A DNA stretch of 64,000 bases from Paralichthys olivaceus (taxonomy: Eukaryota; Chordata; Actinopteri; Pleuronectiformes; Paralichthyidae). Below the pieces are notes generated by a model. That model searched no databases, was not told the origin of the DNA, and worked only from the letters and a program-made list of their open reading frames with translations. Position numbers and translations under genes: made by a program. The stretch is taken from the NCBI RefSeq assembly GCF_024713975.1, contig NC_091096.1, positions 27,305,458 through 27,369,457 on the forward strand. The letters are read 5' to 3'. Shown in pieces: positions 43,745 to 55,044 of the stretch. Position 1 is the stretch's first letter. Every line of letters starts with the position of its first letter.

Positions 43745-44165
43745 AAATATGCTAAAAAAGAGCCAGAACATCAGTCGGAATGCTCTGATGGGAAAATTTG
43801 GTATCTCCCACACTATGGAGTACAGTATCCACAAAAAAGAAGCTTCCATGTTGTGTTTGACTGTGGAGGTTCAGTCAGGAACCCATGGCAATCATAGCTG
43901 ATGTGCAGTCAATGTTCTTTCAAGTAAAAGTTGCAAAAGAACATTTTAACTTTTGAGGTTTTTGGGGTGGCCAGAAGGGACACTGGAGCAAGAACTTGTA
44001 CAGCACGGTATGACTGTTCATTTGGAGCCGTGTCTTCTCATAGTTGTGCATGTTATGCTATAAGAAAAATTGCAGATAATAATCAAAACATGTGGCTGCA
44101 TGCATCAATTTTCATTTTATCACATCATCACGAAGATGTCTCAGAAAGTATTGTACAGTATTTTT
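43745..44165 (+). pseudogene. BEL/Pao pol fragment, right part
   Basis: Resumes the BEL/Pao frame with YAKKEPEHQSECSDGKIWYL and PHYGVQYPQKRSFHVVFDCG, the start of the RT, then shifted pieces ending in FGAVSSHSCACYAIRKIADN (RT palm region near the end of the core). The stretch is shorter than an intact RT, with internal deletion and frameshifts. Confidence 0.8.
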
Positions 44166-44440
44166 AAACTACAAAATACAAAACACTGAAGTATTTTGAT
44201 ACAAAATATGAATACATTTTCATCAAACATATCAAATACAAATTACAAAATGCTATTTTGTATTTCAATATATATGTAACATAAATACCGCCCATCCACA
44301 TGGTGTAAATTTCCAGTTGATCAAAAAATCGACTGATGTAATGGGAATTTTTACATTTGTGAATGTTTAATTGCATTAGCAGACATGTATGTGGAGGACT
44401 TACCAAATGGTTCATCAAAATTGTTTATCTGAAAGTGCAA
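44166..44440. other. AT-rich spacer between BEL/Pao and ERV
   Basis: Runs of 'caaaatacaaaacac'-type text; looks like a repeat fragment but I cannot name it. No gene. Confidence 0.3.
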
Positions 44441-44816
44441 CCGTAAGGTTTACGATGGTGGCTTAAGAGACTTGAGTTTTATGGCCTCGAGAAACCATTT
44501 CTTTATGGCTTCTCATGGTATCTCTGATTGGGATAAAATAACTGGGGTCTCACAGGGGGGTCATCCACAGAACATGTAAACAAATGGACAGGATGTCTCC
44601 TCCACTGAGTGAAACTACAGGAGGGTAATAAATACCTTTTCATGCTTAGTGGGAGGGGGCTGAGAGTTATAAGAACACAGATTCTCCTATGTTCTTTGCT
44701 CATTTGTGTATGTCATTCAGGTGATGTGTACTGATGAGTCCATCTGCAGATGCTGAATTAAACTTTCAGAAGGAAGTGTTTGACTTTGTGCTTGTTTCAC
44801 AGAAATTGCCACCACA
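44440..44816 (+). repeat. Endogenous retrovirus 5' LTR (start approximate)
   Basis: Recognised by its place before a primer-binding-like site, a TATA-like 'gggtaataaatacc' (44620s) and 'gagttataagaacac' (44660s), an ATTAAA polyadenylation variant near 44757 and a terminal CA at 44815–44816. The start is not fixed; there is no second LTR in the window to compare. Confidence 0.45.
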
Positions 44817-44820
44817 ATTT

Positions 44821-44838
44821 TGGCGTTGTCGGCAGGAT
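44821..44838 (+). promoter_or_regulatory. Candidate primer-binding site
   Basis: TGGCGTTGTCGGCAGGAT starts with TGG, the complement of a tRNA CCA end, four bases after the presumed LTR end. I cannot name the tRNA. The placement is right for a retroviral PBS. Confidence 0.45.
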
Positions 44839-45127
44839 CACTCGTGTGAGAGGACACTCTGGATCTCAGGCCTGAAAGGTAAAACTGCGCAGGGAGTCTG
44901 GGACTCTGACCTCAACCTCCCTGACAAAAGAAGGTAGAGACGTGAGGGCCTGATGCCTGAGAACCAAAGAGTGCTCTCACTGCTGTGATCCAGTGGACCA
45001 AGTAGCACAAAGACACTGTCTATCTGGGAAGACAAATTCAGAAGGGAAACGATTCTCTCACAGGGTTAGTGACAGACGTGTCTGCATGGCAAGGTTTGGA
45101 ACCGATGTAGAATCAAGGAAGCTTCGG

Positions 45128-45250
45128 GTGATCTTGGAGATCACGAGTGGTCTTGGAGACCACAGAGTTAATATAGAATAAGCCTGTTGGTGATCTTGGA
45201 GATCACATAGTTATTAGAATAAACAGGTTGGTGATCTGAGAGGAGGTCAC
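45128..45250 (+). ncRNA. Four tandem stem-loops in ERV leader
   Basis: Hairpins at 45128–45144 (GTGATC-TTGGA-GATCAC), 45147–45163 (GTGGTC-TTGGA-GACCAC), 45190–45206 (as the first) and about 45231–45250 (GTGATC, longer loop, GGTCAC with one G·U). Hairpin 2 differs from 1 and 3 at both sides of one base pair, preserving pairing. The location, between PBS and gag, is where retroviruses keep packaging and dimer signals; that function is inferred. Confidence 0.7.
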
Positions 45251-45450
45251 AAAGTTAAGGAGTATTGATATATAATAGAAATATACAGAGTGTTTGTTGA
45301 TTTTAATACACTTGTTATATTGGGTTCTGTCGTCGAGCTCATGAATTAACAAACTATTATATAATATAGTATTAGAATTTTGCACAGGAGTTGTGGCTGG
45401 GAAGGAACGACAGAGACTCGAGCTAGGATCATCTCAGCGCTGCAATCAAT

Positions 45451-45460
45451 CTGGTAAGAA
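45451..45460 (+). promoter_or_regulatory. Candidate retroviral splice donor
   Basis: CTG|GTAAGA in the leader upstream of gag, a good donor for a spliced env message. Not proven. Confidence 0.4.
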
Positions 45461-45923
45461 TATCTTGCAATATCTGCATACATAGTACTAAGGAGAAGTG
45501 TGTCTAGAGGTGTTGGATACGTGGAAGATTTCTCTAATGCATTATGATTTTTGTGGATATTTTAAAAAGCGTAAAGACGAGTTAATATTAAAGTAAACAA
45601 AAAAAAAAGAGTGAGAGGAGTTTTTTAACCTCCTCTAACAAAAAAGTTAAGTACATTTAAGTACTTTAGGGGTGTAATTGGCTTTTTGAGTTTATTAAGA
45701 AAGAATTAAATCTTAAAATAAATAAAACAATTTTTTAAAGAAATATAGATTTAAAAGAAAGAGAACGGATTAAAATAAATTAGGAAATTTCTAATGTCTT
45801 TTCCCATATTAGCGTAACTTTGGTTCCTAGAAATTTTGTATTCTGTTTAGACAGATTCAAAAATACAAATACAAATAAAAATAAGAATTGTTTTAAAGCT
45901 GCTGGGACAACCAATTAAAGAAA

Positions 45924-47360
45924 ATGGGTTTAAACCTTAGTAAGGAAGATAAGGATACTGCTAATCCACCTCAGTTTTCTTCTCCCAATATTCAGTATAT
46001 GTTAACGAATTATGGTAAACGTAGTACTTATCAGTTCAGGGTGTGGGTGAAAGATTGTGGGTTCCCGAGCACGGGAAGTTTAAGTTTAAACCAGTTGCAG
46101 CAACTAAAAATTAAATTGCTAGTTAAGGAAGAACGAAGCAAAGAGGAAAAGATGAAGGGGAAAAGAAAAGTAGAGATATTTGTGCCAGATTGGGGAGCGT
46201 ATGAATGTTGGTTAGCTGAAGCAAATATCAGGGATAGAAAACAGAAGGCAGGGACAGAACTAATGTCCAAGTCTCAGTGTGTCCGACTAGATCCTGATCT
46301 GGACTCAGCTCCACCGAGAGGACAACTACAGCCAGCAGCGGTACAGCGTGATGACCATCCGGATATTCAGCTGATACCGGTGCAGAGGGCGCAGGCGGCA
46401 GCTCCAGCAACAACATCTATCGACCTCACCGCACCGGACAGGGTAGACAGGCTTCCAGCATACACCACTCCATATGTGGCAGCCCATACTCCGCCGCACC
46501 GGAAGGGGACAATTTATGGTTTAAATGCAACCCCGCAAGCACCGATGGTGGAAGTGGCAGCAGGAGATGGGAACACTCAGCTGATTTACAGACCATGGAA
46601 GTTCTGCGATATGAAGGAGTCGAGCACTTAATTTCTCCCACAAGTGTTAAGTGGGGGAGAGCGATATGCAGTGCAACTGGATGTTTTTTGCCAGCAGTTT
46701 AAACCTACCAGCACTGAATTGCAGAGACTGCTGATTACTCAGATGGGTTCTCAGTACTCGAAGGTGACAAGAATTTTCCCTGCACAGGAGCGGAGAATGG
46801 TCAATCCAGCATGGGGCCATGCCGATAATGTGGAGTATAGGCAATTCATAACTGAACTGTGCAATGAGATAAGAGCAAGAATGGATATGGGGAAAATATC
46901 TGCATGTAAACAAGGTGAAGATGAGACTATGACTGAATATTTTCACAGACTCTCAGAGGTCCACACTGCAAATAGTGGACTCGAGAAACCAAGTGCTATG
47001 GGGGGACAGAATCCTATCACCCCATGGGAAGCTCATTTGAGAGATCGCTTCATCCATGGCATGAGGCCAGAGATCAGTGAGATGGTGCAAGCAAGCTGCA
47101 TTGCTTGGGAGTCTGCAAATCTTGGGACAGTTGAAGTGTATGCTATTCATGCAGAAAAACTTTCAAACAACAAGAAGAAGAGAAATACGATGCAGTTTAC
47201 AGAGAAACTGCAAATGGCCCAGCTGGCGGCATATCAAAGCCAAACCCGCGGGCAGGGGAGAGGTCGTGGACGGAGAGGAAGGGGACTTGGAGGAACTGAC
47301 GCCTGTTTTAGATTTGGCAAATTTGGACATTGGATCAGGGATTGCCCTGAAAACCTATAA
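45924..47360 (+). pseudogene. ERV gag (one in-frame stop)
   Basis: Starts MGLNLSKEDKD, with Gly2 and a Ser at position 6 as in N-myristoylated matrix proteins. A Lys-rich matrix is followed by a Pro/Ala-rich segment (around residues 130–210), an in-frame TAA at 46629–46631, then a capsid-like domain (FCQQFKPTSTELQRLLITQM to the QAEKL-like helix region), an Arg/Gly-rich stretch (RGQGRGRGRRGRG) and one zinc knuckle, CFRFGKFGHWIRDC. In that knuckle the second Cys of the CCHC pattern is Phe, so zinc binding is probably lost. Otherwise the frame is open, so decay is fairly recent. Confidence 0.9.
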
Positions 47361-47379
47361 ACAGTGCGATTGACTAGAT

Positions 47380-50221
47380 GTGGAGCTGGGTATAGTGAAG
47401 GATTCATCTGGTGTGGACGCGGAGACGGAGAGAAAGTGTCAACCTACTCACCAAATTCGTAAGAACACGGACACATACACATGTGAAAGAATGTTAGAAA
47501 CAGAGCAGATGATAAAGAATGCTATTAATCACTGTGAGCTTAGTCAAGGGATCTGTAAAAGGAGGCTCACTGGGCTTTATGCTAAATATTCACATGATGC
47601 ATATAAACAAATGCCAAAACACACAATTACAGTAAATGGTAAAGACATCACATTTTTGGTAGATTCATGGGCCACAGAATCAGTCATTAAATGTGAAGAG
47701 TTTGAAATTACTCCTAAAATGAGTGCTAGATATCTCAAAACGATTGGAGCAACAGGTACAACAGTGATAGAGAGATACACTGTACCATTGTTTTGTCAAG
47801 ATGAGGTTGAAGGGAATTTTAAACATTCATTTTTGTTGTCACCACGCTGCCCAATAAATCTTATGGGCAGAGACTTGATGTGTTCAATGGGTATTATGCT
47901 AATTTCAACATCACAAAGTGTTGAAGTAACTAGAGTCCCAAGAACATTAGCATTTGTTAAGTATGCTAAGGAGGATTTGGTATATGCATATCAATGGAGA
48001 ATTCCAGACTCTGCCCTTACGTCTGTAAACAGCATCCTCCTGCGGGAGGCAGAATCCCTCACTACAGATGTGTTCACTGATGTTATGACAACACAGAACT
48101 TACATTGCATGGCACACATTTCAGTGGGGGTAGATAAATTGTTTGAAAAAGAATGGTATAGAGAAGGCCAGGGTAAAGATAAACTTAGGTTAGAGTGGTT
48201 GTATTGGAATAGAAATCAATGTGTTGTGACAGTAGCTCTAACTGACTCACTGGACCAAGATTTGTTCAGAGTATTAAATTCGGATCCCCATGTTCCACTA
48301 ATTAAACCCAAACAAAAGGGGTGGAAAGTTTTGGAATACTGGACCAAAAGGTATAATGCGGCTACAGGATGGGAAAAGACATCAGATCCCAATATTGATT
48401 TTCACAGAGGTTTAAAGGTGAATCGCAAAAGATTTTCTGCAGTGGTAAATGCAGTTAGGAGTGTTGAACTCATTCCTGATTTAGATTTTATCAATGTCAG
48501 TGATACACCCGAAATAGGGGTATCTTGTGAAACAATTGATGAAGGATTCAGTTTGGTTGTAAACATCAGTAGCATTCCTGAACTGAAACAAGTACCATCA
48601 TGTTTGTGGGGTGAGCATAAGTATGACGTGGGTCTGATCAGAGGAACAGACCCAGTAGTAATAATACCCAGATCTTCTCATAGACCATGTCAGAATCAAT
48701 ACCCATTGAAAAAGGAAGCAGTGGAAGGCATTAAACCAGTTTTTGAATCTCTTTTAAAATCTGGAGTAATAGTTCCATGTGAAAAATCTCCTGTTCGTAC
48801 ACCAATTTTTTTTCCTGTGAGAAAAATGAAAGAAGCAGGACAGCCATAGGAATGGAGATTTGTTCAGGACTTACAAGCAGTAAATGCTGCAGTCCAGGCT
48901 CGTGCACCAAATGTTCCTCATACTATTCTTTCACACGTTCCATCTGGGAGTAAGTGGTTTTCTGTGGTCGACTTGTCGAATGCTTTCTTCAGTATTCCTG
49001 TTCACCCCGACAGTCAGTACTGGTTTGAATTTTCTTTCGAGGGGAAAATGTACACATTTACACGCCTCTGTCAGGGGTATTGTGAGTCACCTACAATTTT
49101 TAATTCAGTATTAAGGGACAATCTTGAATCACTGGAACTACCAGCAGGCAGTGCTCTTTTGCAGTATGTGGATGATTTAATGATTTGTTCCCCTGAAAGG
49201 GAAGTGTGTATTCAGGACACAGTTGCTTTGCTTAAACATTTAGCGGCAAACGGTCACATGGCTAGTTTGACTAAACTACAGTTTGTTTCTGAAAAAGTTA
49301 CTTTTCTGTGTCATATAATCACTGCAGAGGGAAAAACCCTCTCACCTAAGCGAATAGAAGCCATTGTATTCCAAAGCCGCAAAATAAGAAGCAGGTAATG
49401 AGCTTTTTGGGAATGACTTCATACTGTCGGCAGTGGATTCCACATTATGCTGAAATTGAGGCACCATTAGCAGCAATTGTTTATGGAAAAGTCCTCACTG
49501 CAAATGACAGGGTCACGTGGACAACTGAAGCTGAAAAAGCTTTTGTTGACTTGAAATTGGCTATGCAATCTCCCCCGACATTAGGTTTACCTGACTGTAC
49601 CAGGCCTTTCACACAGACAGTGTAGAAAGGAGGGGATACATGACATCAGTGCTGACTCAGGACCATGGGGGACGACAGAGACCAGTTGCCTATTTTTCCT
49701 CGCGACTTGATTCAGTGGCAGCAGGACTTCCGACCTGTCTCAGAGCTGTGGCAGCTGCTGAGAAGGCTGTGATTGCATCACATGATGTTGTGGGTTATGC
49801 TGACTTGACTTTACTGGTGCCACATGCGGTTTCAATGATTTTGCTTGAACAAAGGACCTCTCACCTTTCTACAGCTAGGTGGCTGAGATACAATACAGTG
49901 TTACTTGAAATGCCGAATATCACTGTTAAAAGATGCACTGTTCTTAGCCCTGCTACTCTCCTCCCTATACCAGGGGATGGGGAGCCACATGATTGTGTTG
50001 CAGTGATAACTGAAGTTTGTTCTCCCAGACCAGATTTACAGGATATACCACTGATGAATGCAGATATGGAGCTGTTTGTGGATGGCTCAGCATCAAGAGA
50101 TCCAGCAACTGGTAGATATCAAGTGGGTTTTGTATTTACAACCTTATATGATACTATTATAGCTGAACCACTCCCACCACATTATTCTGCACAGACGGCC
50201 CGTCTACTCGCTGCTTTACGG
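47380..50221 (+). pseudogene. ERV pro-pol, through RNase H
   Basis: In a different frame from gag. The protease region reads ITFLVDSWATESVIKC, where the usual Asp-Thr-Gly core has become Asp-Ser-Trp, so the active site is damaged; later LMGRDLM is the second protease landmark. An unassigned 200-residue segment follows (see finding). RT starts near 48690 (YPLKKEAVEGIKPVFESLLK), has a TAG at 48847–48849, keeps WFSVVDLSNAFFSIPVHPDS and YVDD (49165–49176). A frameshift lies near 49370 and another near 49620. RNase H contains MELFVDGSASRDPATGRYQV and is cut off at LLAALR by the L2 insertion. Integrase is absent. Confidence 0.92.
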
Positions 50222-50449
50222 TAAGCGTAGTCTGCCACTTCCAGTTGTGGATGCCACTGCCACGGTGCTCTCTGCTGCTCAACTAAACAGATTTTCGTAT
50301 ATTTCTCACATCAGCGATTATCTGCATATTTTTAGACTATCCTTAGACTTGTTCTGTTTGCGCACTAACAGGTCTCTTAACTTTAGCAACACTTTAAATC
50401 TGATAGTTTTACTAGTGAGTTAGTTACACTAGCTAGCCTAGCTATAGCA

Positions 50450-51267
50450 ATGGCTTCTCTCTACTCTCCTGCTCTCTCCTGCCCACTGTGCCACATGTTT
50501 AGCTACTCCTCGTCCTCCTTTAGCGATAATGGTACATGTAATAAATGTAGTATATTTGTGGCCTTGGAGGCGAGGCTCAGTGATTTAGAGGCACAGTACC
50601 GCACCACCGAACAGTCAGTAGCTGCTATAGTTAGCAAGTCACCTGTAGCCGGTGCGGTACCACCGAAGGTAGCTTCAGCTAGCTGTCCCCCGGCAACCCC
50701 CGAGCAGCCGGGAGGCTGGGTGACTGCTCGAAAGAGGCATAGCCCCAAACTGAAGCCCACGGTACACCACCAACCACACCACGTTTCTAACAGATTTTCC
50801 CCGCTCAGCGACACACCCGCTGAGAGGCCAACTCTGGTAATAGGCAGCTCCATTTTATTAAAACGTGAAGTTAGCGACACCGGGGGGCCATAGTTAAAAG
50901 CATCCCGGGGGCCAGAGCGGGCGACATCGAGTCTAATTTGAAACTGCTGGCTAAAGATACACCCGGTTACGGTCGGAGGTCATTAAAATTAATGTTTCAT
51001 CGGTGTGTGCATATGCAAAAACGACGTCGGACTCTGTAGTTTTCTCTGGACCCCTGCCCAATGTGACCACTGATGACATGTATGTCGTCATTTCACCGCT
51101 GGCTGTCGAGGTGGTGTCCAGCAAACGACGTGGGCTTCATAGATAACTGGACACCTTTCTGGGGAAAACCTGGTCTGATTACGAGAGACGGCATCCATCC
51201 CACTTTGGATGGAGCAGCTCTCATATCTAGAAATATGGCCAAGTTTATTAGTCGACCAAAACCGTGA
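50450..51267 (+). pseudogene. L2 copy 2 ORF1 with esterase
   Basis: MASLYSPALSCPLCHMFSYS, then NGTCNKCSIFVALEARLSDL (Cys pair and coiled coil) and, near 50840, LVIGSSIL where the esterase GDS motif has become GSS. The frame breaks soon after, with deletions in the middle of the esterase, and resumes at 51073 with the C-terminal block [20 protein letters not shown]. More decayed than copy 1. Confidence 0.88.
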
Positions 51268-51469
51268 CAACCCAGAGTTGAGACCAGGAAGCAGAGCTGC
51301 AGTCTTACACGCTCCTCTGAGCCTCCATTAGAGCAGCTGCCCACCCAATCCTTTATTATAGAGACGGTGTCTGTCCCCCGTCCACCTACATTATTTAATG
51401 ATAAAATAAACAGAAGAGGAGTTCATCATAACTTAATAAAAATTAAATCAACATCTCCAGCAGTCCAAA

Positions 51470-53006
51470 ATAAGATAATTAAATGTGGACTCTTGAATAT
51501 CAGATCCTTGTCCTCCAAAGCTGTTTTAGTCAATTAATTAATATCTGATAATGATATTGATTTATTTTGTCTTAATGAAACCTGGCTGCAGGAGGATGAC
51601 TATGTTAGCTTAAATGAATCCACTACTCCCAGTCACTGTAATACTCATATTCCTCGAAGCACTGGTCGAGGTGGTGGAGTTGGAGCCATATTTGACTCAA
51701 GTCTATTAATAAATCCTAAGCCTAAACTAAATTATAATTCATTTGAAAGTCTTGTTCTTAGCCTTACTCATCCAACCTGGAAAACATTACAGTCAATTCT
51801 ACAGTATATCGAGCTCCCGGTCCTTACTCACAATTTTTAACTGAATTTGCAGAGTGTGCATCAGGCTTGATCCTTAAGACAGATTGATCATTATTGTGGG
51901 TGATTTTAATATTCATGTGGACAACCACAATGATACGATGATGCGTTTATCTCTCTATTAGATTCAATTGGCTTCTGTCAGAGTGTCAATGAACCGACTC
52001 ATTGTCTGAACCACACTCTTGATCTTGTTATCTCATATGGCATTGAAATCGATCACCTAACAGTCTTTCCACAGAATCCTCTTCTGTCTGACCATTTTTT
52101 TAATAACCTTTGAGTTCATATTACTGGACTATAAGCCTTTTGGCAGAAACTCCTATAGCAGATATTTATCTGATAGTGCTGTAGCCAAATTTAAGGAAGT
52201 GATTCCTTCAGTATTGAATTCAATACCATGTCTCAATGTAGCAGAGGAATTGTCTGCTTCCTTTAGCCCCTCACAAATAGATCATTGTTGATAGTACTAT
52301 AGGCTCTTTACAAACAACTCTTGACTCTATTGCACCTCTGAAAAAGAAGATAATTAAACAAAGGAGGTTAGCACCATGGTATAGCCAGCAGACTCGCAGC
52401 TTAAAGCAAGAGGCACGTAAATCCGAACGTAATTGGCGTGCCACTAAACTGGAAGAATCTCGTTTAGTCTGGCTAGACAATCTTAAAACATACAGGAAGG
52501 CTCTCCGTAATGCCAGAGCAGCCTATTACACATCATTAATAGAGGAAAATAAGAACAACCCCAGGTTTCTCTTCAGCACGGCAGCCAGGCTAAAAGAGAG
52601 CCTCAGCTCTATTGAGCCATCTATTCCGTTAGGTCTAAGTAGTAATGACTTCATGAGCTTCTTTATGATAAAATTATATTTATTCGAGACAAAATTCATC
52701 ACCTTCTGCCCTCAACAGGCACTGATCTGCACTCGTACACAGCAAGCTGTAAAACCAAATTTATTTTTAGACTGTTTTTCCCCCATCGACCTTCATCAAA
52801 AGACTTCATTAATTTCTTCATCAAAGTCGTCCACCTGTCTCTTAGACCCCATCCCAACCAGGCTGCCCAAGGATGTTCTACCTTTAGTTAGCCCTAATTT
52901 TTTGACTATTATTAATCTGTCTTTATTATCAGGATTTGTACCACAGTCCTTTAAAGTAGCTGTAATCCAACCTCTACTTAAAAAGCCCACTCTAGATCCA
53001 GAGGGG
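51470..53006 (+). pseudogene. L2 copy 2 ORF2 endonuclease, linker and RT start
   Basis: Pieces in several frames: LLNIRSLSSKAVLVN, LFCLNETWLQEDD, GDFNIHVDNHND, NHTLDLVISYGIEI, PLLSDHF, then the linker region (52370–52640) and 52653–53006 with HLSLRPHPNQAAQ-type text replaced by SSKSSTCLLDPIPTRLPKDV and IINLSLLSGFVPQSFKVAVI. It supplies the linker that copy 1 has lost. Confidence 0.85.
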
Positions 53007-53580
53007 GATTTGATTTACTAGACAGTGTTTTACAGTTAACGATTACTTTCTGGGAACATCATTATGCAAGCAGACAGTTACAGCTACCTGTGGGATGGTA
53101 TGGGATAAAGGGGCAACAGTCACATGCTAATATAATACACCATACATAGCACCATTAAATTTAACCGACACTATTAGTTTACATCGCCCAGGTGCTGACA
53201 ACCCAGTTCTTAAGATGCCATCTAGTGATGGGTATGGGTCCCTGAGGGAACATGTGTGGGTGTGTGGGCCATATGTACACCAGTCACTCCGACCAGGATG
53301 GTGTGGAACTTGTTATCTTGCTAAACTACTGCCCTCTGTCATCCTGTTATCTAACCTTACTTATTTTCACACAGATTACACTCACTATTATGTACCATCA
53401 AGATGCAAGCGTTCCACAGTGAGAGTGTCTCCACAGGAAAAAGGATTTGGAGGACTCTTCCCATGGTGGGGAACTGTGAACAACGCCCACAGAATAGATG
53501 AGATTGCTCTGGAACTGGAAAATTTAACAGCTTTAGTGGGGGCTGGGTTTACATCTCTTTCTCTCGTCACAGTCCTTTGA
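53007..53580 (+). pseudogene. ERV env remnant
   Basis: The last frame (53215–53580) reads YGSLREHVWVCGPYVHQSLR, then WCGTCYLAKLLPSVILL and, near the end, GGLFPWWGTVNNAHRIDEIA and LENLTALVGAGFTS. The 'WVCG--VY--L---W-G-C' pattern followed by a heptad-like segment is that of a retroviral surface/transmembrane junction. Stops precede it and the N-terminus is gone. Described only as a broken remnant. Confidence 0.75.
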
Positions 53581-53832
53581 AATAGCTGGCATGCAATGTA
53601 TGAAAAAATAACAACAGTTCTTCATTTATAAACCAAATGTGAACGGTCATTAAGAAAATTATCTTTTATTTTATGAAAAACATTGGCTTTAAAAATCTTC
53701 TTTAGATGATAAACACAATGTTTTGTAACTTAACTCTGCACCATGAACTTTATATAAAAAGCTCTTCATACAACATCCTGTTTGAAGAGGCCTCACTAAT
53801 GACAAGGAATAATTTTGAAGTAAGCTCTGGAG

Positions 53833-54371
53833 CAGGGGTCACCAACATGGTGCCCCTGCACCAGGTAGCCCCCAAGGACCACATCAGTCGCCCGCAGGCC
53901 TGTTCTAAAAATAACACCAGTGAGCTGCGTCTAAAATTTGATATGCGTTTCTAACAAAATGTAATTATTTACTTTTTATACTGTCAAATTTTTATCCTCA
54001 TATTGAAGTTGACTATTGACTATGATTTGTTAAAAGGGTTTGTCATTGGCTAGTGTAATGTTTTGTTGTGAAATGTTTTAGAAGTGATCATCTGAAAATT
54101 TAAACAATTGCTGAGATTAATAGAAATAAAGTGTTGAATATTGATATTATCTGTTATCCACATTGTTAAGTCTTGATAATTATTGTGAGAAATCATTAAC
54201 GTGATCAGTGTCTTCATATAGATGAGTATCATTTATCATTAATAATGATATATAACTAAAGGCAAACTGAGCAAATTTGTTATTTCAGAAGAGTGTATTA
54301 AACTGGTTGCCCTTCGTATGACTCAGTACCCATGAAGAAGCTCTCAGTTTCAAAAAGGTTGGTGACCCCTG
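53833..54371. mobile_element. 539-bp hAT MITE with 8-bp target duplication
   Basis: Ends CAGGGGTCACCAAC and its complement GTTGGTGACCCCTG; flanks CTCTGGAG (53825–53832) and CTCTAGAG (54372–54379), differing at one base. No transposase. The interior is AT-rich. Confidence 0.95.
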
Positions 54372-54764
54372 CTCTAGAGCATTACCACGGCCCAGGCAAA
54401 CAGCCCAAACTGCACTAGTATTGTTAATATTAATATTAATGTACATAAAGTCCTACTACAAAAGCAATTTACTTTCAAACAAAGTATATGTATTTCTTGC
54501 AAAGTATATGTATTTTGCTCTTTTTATGTAAAATGAAAACATTCAAAATTATTCCGTTTAAAACTCCTTCAAAACAAGAAATTCTGATGCGTAGACAGCC
54601 CCCACCTTGTATTTCTTCATGTGCCTGGCCTCCTCAGCTGTCTTTTTTTGTTTGTTTAGATTCTGCGTTATTGTGTAGTTTAATGTAGCTAAGTGTAAGT
54701 TATCATATAGATAAGGCAGAAAAGTGGTAGAAGTATCACAGAACGGTGATAAAAGTTATGGAAA

Positions 54765-55044
54765 AAACGTAGGGGGAAGACGCTCCCGTCCCCAGGACAG
54801 CCCACAGCCTCTGTGTTGTGGTGTGATTACATCTCCTCACTCTCGCCATGCCCCAAGGCTGTCGTCGTCAAGGAAACGGGGCGTGGATAAAGCGCATACT
54901 AAGCAGGTAACCAACGCGATTGGCTGAAGTGTCGCATGATGTTGTTACATGCAATCGCTCCACTTTGAGCTGCGTTGGTACGATCCGACTTTCATGTGCT
55001 CATCGCACCACCTCAGGCTCAGCTTAATCTTTCGCCTGCTCACG
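54765..55044 (+). promoter_or_regulatory. Candidate CpG-rich promoter and first exon
   Basis: CpG density rises sharply against the AT-rich surroundings (roughly 54770–55180). There is a 'gcgattggctg' CCAAT-type box near 54917, and the segment ends in CACG|GTAAGT at 55044/55045, a strong donor. No open frame is evident, so it would be a non-coding first exon of a plus-strand gene continuing to the right. It might serve the locus at 58–64 kb or a gene outside the window. Confidence 0.4.

Larger units (their letters stand above)
50222..53006 (+). mobile_element. L2 LINE copy 2 inside ERV pol, 3' half missing
   Basis: The 5' end matches that of copy 1 and interrupts the ERV RNase H. ORF1 starts at 50450. 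The endonuclease and the linker (LAPWYSQQTR to FLFSTAARLKESLSSIEPSI) are present, then the RT begins (FKVAVIQPLLKKPTLDPE) and stops dead at about 53003. Everything after, including RT palm, C-terminus and 3' tail, is missing. Losing the 3' end is the reverse of normal LINE truncation. Confidence 0.92.
44440..53580 (+). mobile_element. Endogenous retrovirus, decayed, split by an L2 LINE
   Basis: Order: 5' LTR, PBS, 1.1-kb structured leader, gag, pro-pol through RNase H, L2 insertion, env remnant. Gag and pol lie in different frames. RT and RNase H resemble gamma/epsilon-type retroviruses by the LLQYVDDLMI core and the connection region, and a myristoylated gag start is present. Lesions: one stop in gag, one in pol, two frameshifts in pol, loss of integrase and most of env, and no 3' LTR seen before 64000. 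It cannot produce a virus. Confidence 0.92.

Noticed and set aside
53580..54480. ERV 3' LTR sought downstream of env
   Set aside because: No match to 44440–44816 was found up to the end of the window; the segment is instead a hAT MITE with its own target duplications.
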